Shown: positions 18,769 to 27,656, counted from the first letter of the stretch. The stretch: 64,000 bases of DNA from an uncultured Paracoccaceae bacterium (GCA_943788135.1 CALSPC010000003.1:372001-436000); one strand, 5' to 3'. The notes: generated from the letters alone by a model not told the origin. Translations and numbers: made by a program.

Positions 18769-19524
18769 TTATTTTTTTAAACTAAATACATTTTGTCCGT
18801 TTCCATGGATCAAAATTTGAGCTGTTGAGTTTGGCATTAGCATCTGGTTATACAAGTTAAGATCCCAAGTATATGGGTTTTGAAACCATTCTTCAATATG
18901 CATCGCGACATTGATTTCTGTAGCGGTTCCAATCGTGACTTCCCCTAGGTCCACCTTAAAAAAGGTGTCTTGTGGGAAGCTAGGATTTCCTGGGTTATCC
19001 ACAGCGCGAATAGCGTGGTAGTTATAGCCTTGTGTTTCTTCCATATTATTAATAAATTTTCCATCAAATTGCATGTAATGGTATCCGCCACCAAGCTGCA
19101 TAGGAACATTCCAAGATGCAGCATTTAAATCTGGGTAAGCACTCGAGATGTTTTGTTCATTTTTAAATCCAAATATAAACGAAACATTGCTGTAGGTCCC
19201 TGTTGCGATTTTCTGATCTGGAGTAAAGGAGAGGTTAGTTTGGTTGGTAACATCTACTAAATTATAGCCCTCCAATACAATAGTTTCGCCATCTGTTTTG
19301 GTAAATTCAATTCCTGAAATCAAATAGCGTAAACGTTCAATACTTAAGACATCACCATTTGCATTTGTAAACTTTAGGTCATTAAAGTCTGCATTAGTAA
19401 TTGTAGAGTCCTCCCAATAATGAGAAAAGGACATTTTCACATTGACAGACCTAAGATTGTCATCTAAGTCTGAGCTGCATGCATAGAAGAGTAGCAAGGC
19501 GCATAAAATGTATAGTCGTTTCAT
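18769..19524 (-). CDS. mbnP: MbnP family copper-binding-type lipoprotein
   Basis: 251 residues with a lipoprotein signal (lipobox FYAC, Cys16). Features of the MbnP family include an N-terminal beta strand (VNVKMSFSHYW), the RLRYLISGIEF element, the GYNLVDV block and, at mid-protein, W-N-V-P-M-Q-L-GGGYHYMQFDGKF. The Trp and His of that segment are candidates for the oxidised-Trp copper site described for MbnP. The gene start overlaps the stop of the preceding propeller gene by 4 bases and the MbnH-like gene follows after 4 bases. Confidence 0.88.
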   Translation of the reverse strand: MKRLYILCALLLFYACSSDLDDNLRSVNVKMSFSHYWEDSTITNADFNDLKFTNANGDVLSIERLRYLISGIEFTKTDGETIVLEGYNLVDVTNQTNLSFTPDQKIATGTYSNVSFIFGFKNEQNISSAYPDLNAASWNVPMQLGGGYHYMQFDGKFINNMEETQGYNYHAIRAVDNPGNPSFPQDTFFKVDLGEVTIGTATEINVAMHIEEWFQNPYTWDLNLYNQMLMPNSTAQILIHGNGQNVFSLKK

Positions 19525-20867
19525 TTTAATTTGAGTATTAGAAGGTCTGTAAATCCTTTATTTTCATTAATATCTTCATTAGAGCTATTGGAGTTTCCAA
19601 CGGCCACGATTGTCTGATCATTAAGTTCGACACTATCATAAAAAAAATCAGTTTCACTGCCTCCTATAGATTTGTGCCACTTTATGTTGCCACCACTATC
19701 AATTTTTAAAACCCAAGCGTCATTTAGGCCTTTATTGGTTGTGATGTTTCCATCACTACTTCTTGAGCTCCCAGAGATCAAAAATCCGTTATCTTGTGTT
19801 TTTGAAACTGATCTTCCAACATCAAAATTAGTGCCACCTATTGTTTTTTCCCAAAGCAAAGTACCTTCAGGGGTTATTTTGATTAGCCATAAATCAGCAG
19901 CTCCAGCATTTTGAGAAATGTTCAAATCGTCACTTCTTGTATCTCCTACAATTAAATAATTTCCATCGTTTGATGAAGTGATAGCTCGGGCTTCGTCAAT
20001 TTCACTGCCTCCAAATGTTTTTTCCCAAACCAAGCTGCCTGTGTTAGAGATTTTAACTACCCAAAAATCATACCCGCCTTTAAAGTTTGAAATATCAACA
20101 TCATTACTATCAGAAGAGCCTATAATAATATATCCATTATCTTGGGTTTGAATAGCATCATAGGCAGTATCTGTGAAAGATCCACCATAATAATTACTCC
20201 ATTCTCTGACCCCACTGCTATTTAATTTAACCGCCCAATAGTCGCCTCCAGCATGTCGCTGACGCACTGCAGCGTGTCTATCTCCTTGTCCATTAGAGGC
20301 TGAAACATCTAATACACCTGTCAATAAATAGCCATTATCTCGGGTTTGAATAATAGAATTTGGAGTATCACTTCCTGCAAATCCATAGCTGTATTCCCAA
20401 GAAATTGACCCATTGCTATCTAGTTTAGACACCCAAAAATCATCAAAGCCTGAATTTTCAGAAACATCAAGGTCATTACTTTTACTTTTTCCAAGCATGG
20501 CAAAACCGCCGTCTGAAGTTTGAATTAAATCAAATCCTCGGTCGTCATCGCTACCGCCATACGTTTTTTGCCATTGCAATTGATTTCTAGCATCAAATTT
20601 TAGAAGCCAATAATCATAGGATTCGTTGGATTTGTTACGAACATCTCCGTCATTACTTTGAGTATATCCCAAAATAGCATAGCCTCCGTCTGTTGTTTTA
20701 GTCACGGCTTGAGCACTTTCATTTTTTGAGCCTCCCCAGGTTTTTATGTGTTCAATTTCTAATTCTGAATTTTGGGCTAGAGACGTGTTTGTATCCTTAG
20801 TACAACTCACAAACAAAGCCGCTATAAGAAACACGATCAACATACAATATGTTGGCTTTTTAGGCAT
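19521..20867 (-). CDS. Lipoprotein with seven-bladed propeller-type repeats
   Basis: 448 residues with a lipoprotein signal (lipobox FVSC, Cys22). The mature protein is about seven repeats of 55-65 residues. Each has a (K/Q)T-x-D-x-G-(Y/F)-x-(I/L)-x-G element, then a D-(Y/F)-W-(L/V)-x-K-(L/I) strand and a W-x-(K/Y)-(T/S)-(Y/F/I)-GG strand. This predicts a seven-bladed beta-propeller on the cell surface. One copy carries a short insertion with near-repeat RHA units. It is coupled to mbnP by an ATGA overlap, suggesting joint expression; a ligand cannot be deduced. Confidence 0.8.
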   Translation of the reverse strand: MPKKPTYCMLIVFLIAALFVSCTKDTNTSLAQNSELEIEHIKTWGGSKNESAQAVTKTTDGGYAILGYTQSNDGDVRNKSNESYDYWLLKFDARNQLQWQKTYGGSDDDRGFDLIQTSDGGFAMLGKSKSNDLDVSENSGFDDFWVSKLDSNGSISWEYSYGFAGSDTPNSIIQTRDNGYLLTGVLDVSASNGQGDRHAAVRQRHAGGDYWAVKLNSSGVREWSNYYGGSFTDTAYDAIQTQDNGYIIIGSSDSNDVDISNFKGGYDFWVVKISNTGSLVWEKTFGGSEIDEARAITSSNDGNYLIVGDTRSDDLNISQNAGAADLWLIKITPEGTLLWEKTIGGTNFDVGRSVSKTQDNGFLISGSSRSSDGNITTNKGLNDAWVLKIDSGGNIKWHKSIGGSETDFFYDSVELNDQTIVAVGNSNSSNEDINENKGFTDLLILKLK

Positions 20868-20873
20868 ATGAAA

Positions 20874-22466
20874 TTAGTTGCTTTTTCGAATGATAAATAA
20901 ACCGCGTTCAATATCACTAATTACAATATTGCCACTAGTAAAGAATGGATAAACGTTCCATACCCCATTAAAATTGGCACTATCACTTTGGGGATAAGTG
21001 TCAAAAAACCCAATTTCAGTAATAGTATTACTCCCAATTTGAGAGATGTCAAGTACACGAACTCCAGCGCGGTAATTGGCTAAAAAATAGTGGTCTCCAT
21101 TAACATACCCGTTATGGTCAATAGCTAATGTTGGGCCTAGATAATCAAAATCATATGTAGGGTTATCTAAGTCCGATAAATCAAACACTAAGGTTCGGGT
21201 GTTATTGCCAATATTTATTTCATCTAATTCATCACCAACAATAAAATGGGTCATGTTATCTGTAAACCAACCTTGGTGCGTATAACCGATATTAGAATAG
21301 CCAATAGTTGATAAAATTATTGGATTTGCTTTATTTGAAACATCTGCAATTACAATTTCATTTTCATTGCTGCCCACTAGAATTTCTTTTCCAGTATGAA
21401 CTGTGTCTGGTCCCGTATAGTTGACAACTTGGACATCATGCGAATAGCCTCCAGCTCCAAAGCCGCCTTCAGAAACTGGTGCAGTAGGATTTTGGATATT
21501 TACAAATAAGGCGCCACCAGAAAAGGCTCCATTTCGATTGGTACCAACGATGTAGGCATAGCCAGAACTTTCATTAATAAAAAGATTATGAGCACTTCCA
21601 AAGTCTGTAAAATGCGTATCAGCAGTAAATGTTTCAGGGGCTACTGCTACATTTCGTAGTCGTGTGAGGTCAAAAACCTGCATGCCATGCCCTGGAGCTT
21701 CACTTACAATAAACGCATGATTTTTATAGACTTTTATATCTCTCCATATACTATTTACAGTCGCTGTCGGTAAGACGCCTAGAAGTATTGGATTTACGGG
21801 GTCGCTTACATCTACAAACGCTGTATGCGAGCTGAGCCCTACAAGTGCATATTCTTTATTAGTAGTGGGGTCGGTCCAGCCCCAAGAATCATTACCTTCA
21901 ATAGTGCCACCTCCAAAATCATTAATACTTAACTCTGATAATGTCAAATGGCTCATAAGGTCATAACCATTACACGGGTATATATCTGCCATACCGCTTT
22001 GACAAGGCTTTGGCATGTTAGGTTCTGGTTCACATGCATCACCAACGCCATTTTCGTCTGAATCTTCTTGGTTAGGATTTACTGCATTGGGGCAGTTGTC
22101 TTCAGAATCAATAACGCCATCTCCGTCGGAATCTGTTTGACCTACCGCTTCACAAGCATCACCAACGCCATTTTCGTCTGAATCTTCTTGATTAGGATTT
22201 ACTGCATTGGGGCAGTTGTCTACAGAATCAATAATACCATCTTTGTCTGTATCTGTATCATCTGTTGGATCACAAACATCACCAATACCATCTTCATCGC
22301 TATCGTCTTGGTTAGAGTTGGCTATTTCAGGACAATTATCTAAGGAATTAATAATTCCGTCACCATCGCTATCGTCTCCTATGATTTCTAAGACTTCATT
22401 TCTGCAGGAAGTTGAAAGTCCAATACATATTGAAAAGCAAATGAGTTTAAAAAAAACAGATTTCAT
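20874..22466 (-). CDS. Choice-of-anchor B (LVIVD) lipoprotein with thrombospondin type 3 repeats
   Basis: Start chosen at ATG 22466, which opens a lipoprotein signal (lipobox STSC, Cys21); the frame extends further upstream but that stretch is not signal-like and enters the divergent promoter region. The product has 530 residues. About residues 30-135 hold three Asp-rich thrombospondin type 3 calcium-binding repeats (DSDGDG, DNCP, DxxGDxC). The rest is a choice-of-anchor B domain with LVIVD-type propeller repeats (AFVDVSDPVNP, VFDLTRL, VRVLDIS) and a typical VISDIERGLFIIR end. It is the first gene of the operon leading to mbnP-mbnH and is likely surface exposed. Confidence 0.85.
   Translation of the reverse strand: MKSVFFKLICFSICIGLSTSCRNEVLEIIGDDSDGDGIINSLDNCPEIANSNQDDSDEDGIGDVCDPTDDTDTDKDGIIDSVDNCPNAVNPNQEDSDENGVGDACEAVGQTDSDGDGVIDSEDNCPNAVNPNQEDSDENGVGDACEPEPNMPKPCQSGMADIYPCNGYDLMSHLTLSELSINDFGGGTIEGNDSWGWTDPTTNKEYALVGLSSHTAFVDVSDPVNPILLGVLPTATVNSIWRDIKVYKNHAFIVSEAPGHGMQVFDLTRLRNVAVAPETFTADTHFTDFGSAHNLFINESSGYAYIVGTNRNGAFSGGALFVNIQNPTAPVSEGGFGAGGYSHDVQVVNYTGPDTVHTGKEILVGSNENEIVIADVSNKANPIILSTIGYSNIGYTHQGWFTDNMTHFIVGDELDEINIGNNTRTLVFDLSDLDNPTYDFDYLGPTLAIDHNGYVNGDHYFLANYRAGVRVLDISQIGSNTITEIGFFDTYPQSDSANFNGVWNVYPFFTSGNIVISDIERGLFIIRKSN
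22031..22215 (-). repeat. 120-bp duplicated segment in thrombospondin type 3 repeats
   Basis: Two copies of a 65-base segment (about 22031-22095 and 22151-22215) lie exactly 120 bases apart, with only a few mismatches. They encode the second and third thrombospondin type 3 units. The first unit is clearly more diverged, so a recent duplication or gene conversion is likely. Confidence 0.8.
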
Positions 22467-22579
22467 AAGTTTGATTTCGGTTGTATATAAATCAACGTAA
22501 TTTACATTAAAATAGTATAGATATCCAACTATCCATAGAATTACTTGTAAATTGTGCAAGAAATCTACCAAAAGCGTCT

Positions 22580-22587
22580 TATTTTTG
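22580..22587 (+). promoter_or_regulatory. -7 box immediately before thiL
   Basis: TATTTTTG fits TAnnTTTG and lies only 4 bases before the thiL ATG. With a start site a few bases downstream, the mRNA would be leaderless or nearly so. The upstream TTG (22552-22554) is 25 bases away, a little too far for a textbook -33 element. Confidence 0.55.
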
Positions 22588-22591
22588 CAGT

Positions 22592-23650
22592 ATGATAGAA
22601 GATAAAAATCAAGAACATACACCGCTTAGTAGTTTAGGAGAATTTGGCCTAATAGACCATTTAACTAAACAGTTCACTAACAAAAACAGTTCAACTCTAA
22701 ACGGAATTGGAGATGATGCTGCGCTCCTAGATTTTAAAAACAAAGCGGTGGTGCTTACCACAGATTTGTTGGTGGAAGGCGTACATTTTGATTTAAGTTA
22801 TATGCCTTTAAAACACTTGGGGTATAAGGCCGTAATGGTCAATCTTTCTGACGTATATGCTATGAATGCAAATGCTACACAAATCACGGTTTCGATTGCA
22901 GTTTCTAATCGTTTTTCATTGGAAGCTTTAGAGGCTTTGTATGAAGGAATTCATAAAGCAGCTCAGGTATATGGCGTGGATGTGGTTGGTGGAGATACAA
23001 CGTCTTCTACCACTGGATTAATGATTTCTGTCACCGCACTAGGTGAAGTGGATTTAGATACTGTTGTTAAAAGAAACGGCGCACAGCCCAATGATTTGTT
23101 AGTTGTTAGTGGCGATCTTGGAGGGGCGTATTTAGGCCTTCAGGTTTTGGAGCGTGAAAAAGAAGTCTTTAAAGTAAATCCAAATAATCAACCCGACTTA
23201 GATGGTTACACCTATATTATTGAACGTCAGTTGAAGCCCGAAGCCCGAAAGGACATTGTTAAGCTACTTAAAGATCTTGAGGTTGTGCCAACTTCTATGA
23301 TTGATATTAGTGATGGGTTGTCTTCAGAAATTATTCATTTATGTAAACAAAGTGAGGTTGGGTGTGATTTATATGAAGATAAAATTCCTTTAGATCCTCA
23401 GGTTATTTCAACTTGTGAAGAGTTTAATATAGACAGCACTACCATAGCGCTGAATGGAGGAGAAGACTATGAATTGCTAATGACAATAGCTCAAAAAGAC
23501 TTTCCTAAAATCAAAGCCAACCCAAATTTAACGGTTATAGGCTACATGACTGAACCTGGTGTCGGGATGAATTTGGTAACCCGCGCGGATACAAAAATTC
23601 CTTTAACAGCCCAAGGCTGGAATGCGATGCGCGCAGATTCAGATGAATAG
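22592..23650 (+). CDS. thiL: Thiamine-monophosphate kinase ThiL
   Basis: 352 residues, PurM-like fold. Motifs include GIGDDAALL at the N-terminus, TTDLLVEGVHFD, MVNLSDVYAMNA, VVGGDTTSS and, C-terminal, DISDGLSSEI and NGGEDYELL. These are the ATP/Mg and substrate-binding segments of ThiL. It makes thiamine diphosphate, the last step of thiamine synthesis. It is single, divergent from the MbnP operon and convergent with gldD (4-base gap). Confidence 0.95.
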   Translation: MIEDKNQEHTPLSSLGEFGLIDHLTKQFTNKNSSTLNGIGDDAALLDFKNKAVVLTTDLLVEGVHFDLSYMPLKHLGYKAVMVNLSDVYAMNANATQITVSIAVSNRFSLEALEALYEGIHKAAQVYGVDVVGGDTTSSTTGLMISVTALGEVDLDTVVKRNGAQPNDLLVVSGDLGGAYLGLQVLEREKEVFKVNPNNQPDLDGYTYIIERQLKPEARKDIVKLLKDLEVVPTSMIDISDGLSSEIIHLCKQSEVGCDLYEDKIPLDPQVISTCEEFNIDSTTIALNGGEDYELLMTIAQKDFPKIKANPNLTVIGYMTEPGVGMNLVTRADTKIPLTAQGWNAMRADSDE

Positions 23651-23654
23651 ACAC

Positions 23655-24215
23655 TTACTTCCAGCGTAGCGTTTCTATAAAATGCATCAAATCTTTTTGA
23701 ATGTAAGTGACGGCAGGTAATAAAGAATCATAATTGGGTTTAGTTTCAAAATAAAGCGCTCCAGACATAAAATGTTGTGTGCTATCCGTGACATAAAATT
23801 GAGATTGTGATGCGACATTTCCTTTGAGGTCATAAAACCTACCATATATGTGCTGTTGCACATTTTCATATTTTCGTTCCGAAATTTCATCTGCTATTTG
23901 AAGGTGTTTTTGAGTCATTGCACGTGCATCGGCAATATATGTATCGACTTTGGTTTCTATTTTTTTGTAGCTGATGAATACTGAAGCTTTTAGTGTTGGA
24001 TAGCGCAGGGTTATACCGTTTAGAATATTATTTTTTTTAGAAATGTTTAGTTGAGCAAGGGAATTCGTCTCAAAGCTAAAAGGCAAGTCCAAAGTACTTT
24101 CTAGATAATTCGCTTTGGGATAGTCTAAACTCAAAAATGCTTTTGGTTTAGGCACGTGGATTTCCTCACAAGAAAAGCATAAAGAAATACATAAAATTAA
24201 AAGGAAACGTATCAT
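23655..24215 (-). CDS. gldD: Gliding motility lipoprotein GldD
   Basis: 186 residues with a lipoprotein signal (lipobox CFSC, Cys16). The PKPKAFLSLDYPKA segment directly after the anchor and the C-terminal LMHFIETLRWK end are the conserved parts of GldD. GldD is needed for gliding and type IX secretion in Flavobacterium. The gene shares one base with the gldE stop, the standard gldE-gldD pairing, and the whole mutY-ssb-gldE-gldD order is characteristic of Flavobacteriaceae. Confidence 0.95.
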   Translation of the reverse strand: MIRFLLILCISLCFSCEEIHVPKPKAFLSLDYPKANYLESTLDLPFSFETNSLAQLNISKKNNILNGITLRYPTLKASVFISYKKIETKVDTYIADARAMTQKHLQIADEISERKYENVQQHIYGRFYDLKGNVASQSQFYVTDSTQHFMSGALYFETKPNYDSLLPAVTYIQKDLMHFIETLRWK

Positions 24216-25537
24216 TAGTTTTTTAGGGTTACTTTGAGTTGTTTGATGCGTTTTTTGTTAATGGCTTCAATGGTAAATGTATAGTTTTTGAATATGATTT
24301 TGCTGTTTATTTTTGGAAAGCTTTTAGATATTTCAAGTACAAATCCAGCCAGAGTTTCGGCTTCTCCTTTTTGGTTTTCAAAAACAGACTCGTCCTCTAA
24401 TTTTATAACTCTATAGAAATCTTTAAGTGTTGTTTTGCCTTCAAAAACAAAATTATGCGCATCAAGTTTTGAATAAATCAAATCGTCGTCATCAAACTCA
24501 TCACTAATATCTCCAACAATTTCTTCAATAATATCTTCAAGTGACACCACCCCAGAAGTGCCCCCATACTCATCAACTACAATGGCTAAGTGGATTTTTT
24601 TTTCTTGAAATTCCACCATCAAATCATCAAGTTTTTTGTTTTCAGGTACAAAAAAAGGTGCTCTTAATAAAGTTGTCCAATCGAAGTGATCTTTTTGGAG
24701 GTGTGGCAATAAATCTTTGACATATAAAACGCCAACTACATCATCAATACTGTCTTTATAGACAGGGATACGCGAGTAGCCATTTTTGATGATTTCGGAA
24801 ATAATTTTTTTATAAGCTGTAGTTTGATCTAATGCAAAAATATCGATTCGAGGACGCATTACCTGTTTGGTATCTGTATTGCCAAAGGAAACAATGCCCT
24901 GAAGAATTTCTTGTTCTTGTTTGGTGGTGTCACCTTCACTTGCCAGTTCTAAGGCCTGAGATAGATAGTCGACATTGAGATTAGATTTTTGTTTGCCCAA
25001 TTTCCTGTGAATACCTAAAGTTACCTTTTGCATAGGGAGGCTAATAGGGGATATTATGACATCCAAAACCTTTAGAGGATAGGCCATGAATTTCGAAAAC
25101 TTTAGATTATTTCTGTTCGCATAGACTTTAGGTAAAATTTCGCCAATTAGTAAAATTAAAAAAGTAATCAGAACGACTTCGATAAAAAATACTAAATCAA
25201 TTTTGAAAAGCCCAAGATTTAACTCGGATTGCACTTCGCCAAATAAGGAGTTACTTAGAGAGGCAAACACTATGACAATAGCAATGTTTATAAAATTATT
25301 GGCCACTAAGATCGATGCGAGTAGTTTTTTGGGTTGTTTTAAGAGCTCAATTATAATATCGTAAGATTTTGATTTGGTATTTTTTGCATCATCTAAATCT
25401 TTTTGGGTTAGCGAAAAAAGAGCGACTTCAGCACCTGAAATAAGAGCAGAGCAAATCAAAAGCAGAAGCAGTCCAATAGCGCCACTAATTATGGTGCTGT
25501 CGAAAAGACGTATGTAATTTTCGGCTTCTGGGTCCAT
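24215..25537 (-). CDS. gldE: Gliding motility-associated CNNM/CorC-type protein GldE
   Basis: 440 residues. An N-terminal CNNM (DUF21) domain has about four membrane segments (residues about 12-35, 70-90, 110-130 and 140-155). A CBS pair follows (MRPRIDIFALD and the DEYGGTSGVVSLEDIIEEIVGDI stretch), and then a C-terminal CorC/HlyC domain. In gliding bacteria this gene is called gldE and is linked to gldD; the family is otherwise related to magnesium/cobalt efflux. It lies 11 bases after ssb. Confidence 0.93.
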   Translation of the reverse strand: MDPEAENYIRLFDSTIISGAIGLLLLLICSALISGAEVALFSLTQKDLDDAKNTKSKSYDIIIELLKQPKKLLASILVANNFINIAIVIVFASLSNSLFGEVQSELNLGLFKIDLVFFIEVVLITFLILLIGEILPKVYANRNNLKFSKFMAYPLKVLDVIISPISLPMQKVTLGIHRKLGKQKSNLNVDYLSQALELASEGDTTKQEQEILQGIVSFGNTDTKQVMRPRIDIFALDQTTAYKKIISEIIKNGYSRIPVYKDSIDDVVGVLYVKDLLPHLQKDHFDWTTLLRAPFFVPENKKLDDLMVEFQEKKIHLAIVVDEYGGTSGVVSLEDIIEEIVGDISDEFDDDDLIYSKLDAHNFVFEGKTTLKDFYRVIKLEDESVFENQKGEAETLAGFVLEISKSFPKINSKIIFKNYTFTIEAINKKRIKQLKVTLKN

Positions 25538-25548
25538 TTGTAAGTTAA

Positions 25549-25989
25549 TTAAAATGGTAAGTCATTTGTATTTTCGTCATTTTCGATCGCTTTGGGTGCT
25601 GCAGCTTGAGGACTTGGACTTACCGGGTTTGCTGGAGAAGATGGGTTGTCGCTTTTAGTGGATAAAAACGTGAAATCGGTACATTGAATTTCTGTAGAAT
25701 ACCGATCGTTTCCTTTGTCATCTTGCCACTTTCGAGTTTTCAATCGGCCTTCAATATATACTTTGTCGCCTTTGTTGAGGTATTTCTCACAAATTTCGGC
25801 AGCCTTATTTCGGACAACAATATTGTGCCACTCCGTATTGGTAACTCTTTCATTTGTTTGCTTATTGGTGTAGGTTTCGTTGGTTGCCAATGGAAAACGA
25901 CCCACACAATTTTTATCATCAAAATAATGCATTTTAACGGCATCTCCAAGGTGGCCAATAAGCATTACTTTATTTAAAGTTCCTGACAT
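25549..25989 (-). CDS. ssb: Single-stranded DNA-binding protein
   Basis: 146 residues. The N-terminal OB fold starts SGTLNKVMLIGHLG, contains TEWHNIVVRNKAAEICEKYL and the KGDKVYIEGRLKTRKWQD strand. A Pro/Ala-rich linker leads to the acidic NDLPF tip that recruits repair and replication proteins. The gene sits between mutY and gldE. A near -7 element (TATATTTA on the minus strand, 26011-26018) suggests its own promoter. Confidence 0.96.
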   Translation of the reverse strand: MSGTLNKVMLIGHLGDAVKMHYFDDKNCVGRFPLATNETYTNKQTNERVTNTEWHNIVVRNKAAEICEKYLNKGDKVYIEGRLKTRKWQDDKGNDRYSTEIQCTDFTFLSTKSDNPSSPANPVSPSPQAAAPKAIENDENTNDLPF

Positions 25990-26067
25990 AATTGTTGGTT
26001 TTTGATGTGGTAAATATAACTCATAATTAATACTATAAAGATATCTAAAAAATGTAAAAATGCCTCT

Positions 26068-27108
26068 TTAAACTTGAAAATTATTTATAAACCGTTCGAT
26101 GACAACTGGAACTGGAACAGAGTGGACCTCGGACCATTTTGTGCCATTTTCAAGGCTGTTTGGGGTTTTTATCACCCAAAATTTAATGTGTAATTCTTGA
26201 TGTGATAATTTATGAATAATATCAGAAGTATTAAAAAGGGATACTGTTTGGATGGCGTTTTTAATCTTGTCAGATTTATCGAGTTGCATCAAAAACTCTT
26301 TTTTAGACACAGATGTAGTCGTTTCGATAAGAGGAAATTGATAGAGCTGTTGCCAAATTCCTTTCTCTGTTCTCTGTTCTAGAATGGTGTGTTTATCTTT
26401 TGAAACCACCACCAAAAAATTAAAATACTTTTTTGTCACCTTTGTTTTTTTGAGCTTAACAGGTAAAACGTTGACGGTTCCTGTAGCGTGGGCTTTACAC
26501 GATGAGATCAAGACACAATCGGAACACTTTGGCGATTTTGGTTTACATTGCCGCGCTCCAAACTCCATAACAGCTTGGTTGTAATCTCCAAAATTTGATT
26601 CAGGTAGTAAGGATTTTGCCAAGACTTTAAATTGCTTAATTCCTTCGGTACTATTTATAGGGGTATCTATTCCAAAGTAGCGCGCCAACACCCGATATAC
26701 ATTTCCATCGACAACAGCAACCGGTTCTTCATAGCAAATAGAAGCAATTGCACTAGCGGTATATTCACCAACCCCTTTGAGTTCTAGCAAGGTTTTGTAG
26801 TTTTTCGGAAACACACGATCCAAATTTTCAGTAATATGTTTGGCTGTAAAATGTAAGTTTCGAGCGCGAGAATAATAGCCGAGCCCTTGCCATAATTTCA
26901 AAACATCGGATTCGGAAGCCTCAGCAAGCGCTTGTACGTTAGGATAATTCGCTACAAAAGACTCATAGTAAGGCTGTCCTTGTTTAACTTGTGTTTGTTG
27001 TAAAATAATTTCTGAAAGCCAGATTTTATAGGGGTTTTTTGACGCCCGCCAAGGCAAATTTCTTTTGTTTACTGAATACCAGCTAGTTAATGTTGAATGA
27101 AAACTCAT
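26068..27108 (-). CDS. mutY: A/G-specific adenine glycosylase MutY
   Basis: 346 residues. The helix-hairpin-helix domain contains LQQTQV and LKGVGEYTASAI. The catalytic Asp lies in VAVVDGNVYRVLAR. The [4Fe-4S] loop has the spacing C-x6-C-x2-C-x5-C (CKPKSPKCSDC...SC), and a NUDIX-like C-terminal domain recognises 8-oxoguanine. It removes adenine mispaired with oxidised guanine. A minus-strand -7 match (TATTTTTG, 27128-27135) precedes the ATG. Confidence 0.96.
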   Translation of the reverse strand: MSFHSTLTSWYSVNKRNLPWRASKNPYKIWLSEIILQQTQVKQGQPYYESFVANYPNVQALAEASESDVLKLWQGLGYYSRARNLHFTAKHITENLDRVFPKNYKTLLELKGVGEYTASAIASICYEEPVAVVDGNVYRVLARYFGIDTPINSTEGIKQFKVLAKSLLPESNFGDYNQAVMEFGARQCKPKSPKCSDCVLISSCKAHATGTVNVLPVKLKKTKVTKKYFNFLVVVSKDKHTILEQRTEKGIWQQLYQFPLIETTTSVSKKEFLMQLDKSDKIKNAIQTVSLFNTSDIIHKLSHQELHIKFWVIKTPNSLENGTKWSEVHSVPVPVVIERFINNFQV

Positions 27109-27169
27109 TTTGAAATTAGTTGAAGCACAAAAATAATCTTTTAATATATTTAATTTTAATTCTTTAGGC

Positions 27170-27201
27170 TTGAAATATTGAATTTAAAATACATATATTT
27201 G
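27170..27201 (+). promoter_or_regulatory. Promoter of the HU gene
   Basis: TTG at 27170-27172, a 21-base spacer and TATATTTG at 27194-27201 match the Bacteroidota promoter consensus (TTG-N17-23-TAnnTTTG). The ATG is 40 bases downstream, leaving a leader of about 35 bases, rich in A and without a Shine-Dalgarno sequence. Confidence 0.85.
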
Positions 27202-27241
27202 CAAGCCTATTAAAAAAACATTAATTTAAATAAGAAATAAA

Positions 27242-27532
27242 ATGACTAAAGCTGAAATTGTAGCTAAAATATCTAATGATTTAGGAATAGAAAAAGGAGA
27301 TGTATTAGCAACTGTTGAATCTTTTATGAGCGAAGTTAAAGGATCGTTAGAGACTGGAGAAAATGTTTATTTAAGAGGATTTGGGAGTTTCATTATCAAA
27401 ACAAGAGCAGAGAAAATAGGTAGAAATATTTCTAAAAATACTTCAATCAAAATCCCTGCACATAATATACCAGCGTTTAAACCTTCAAAAGTTTTTATTG
27501 AAGGCGTAAAATCTAAGGTTAAAGTAAACTAA
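27242..27532 (+). CDS. hup: HU family DNA-binding protein
   Basis: 96 residues with the HU/IHF fold. It begins TKAEIVAKISNDLG, has the GENVYLRGFGSF core, the arm region with R-x-x-x-I-x-I-P-A and ends with the AFKPSK helix. It is a nucleoid protein that bends and compacts DNA. It is expressed from a strong promoter. A 29-residue ribosomal-type gene follows after 31 bases and probably shares the transcript. Confidence 0.95.
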   Translation: MTKAEIVAKISNDLGIEKGDVLATVESFMSEVKGSLETGENVYLRGFGSFIIKTRAEKIGRNISKNTSIKIPAHNIPAFKPSKVFIEGVKSKVKVN

Positions 27533-27563
27533 TAATATAAACTAATTTTTAAAAATCACATTT

Positions 27564-27653
27564 ATGCCAAGCGGTAAAAAACGTAAAAGACATAAGGTAG
27601 CAACGCACAAGCGTAAAAAAAGACGTCGTGCTAACCGTCACAAGAAAAAGTAA
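27564..27653 (+). CDS. 29-residue basic ribosomal-type protein (AURKAIP1/COX24 domain family)
   Basis: An ATG-to-TAA frame of 29 residues (MPSGKKRKRHK..., ending RHKKK), about two thirds Lys, Arg and His. Its composition and K-K-R-K-R-H-K / H-K-R-K-K-R-R-R blocks resemble the AURKAIP1/COX24 (mS38/bS22-like) peptides that sit in the small ribosomal subunit, where they bind rRNA. A hairpin terminator begins 4 bases after the stop. The frame, the strong upstream HU promoter and this terminator make it a real gene despite its size. Confidence 0.82.
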   Translation: MPSGKKRKRHKVATHKRKKRRRANRHKKK

Positions 27654-27656
27654 TTT

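Noticed and set aside
20874-22622. Longer start for the LVIVD protein at 22622
   Set aside because: The extension would cover the divergent thiL promoter; Met at 22466 begins a proper lipoprotein signal.
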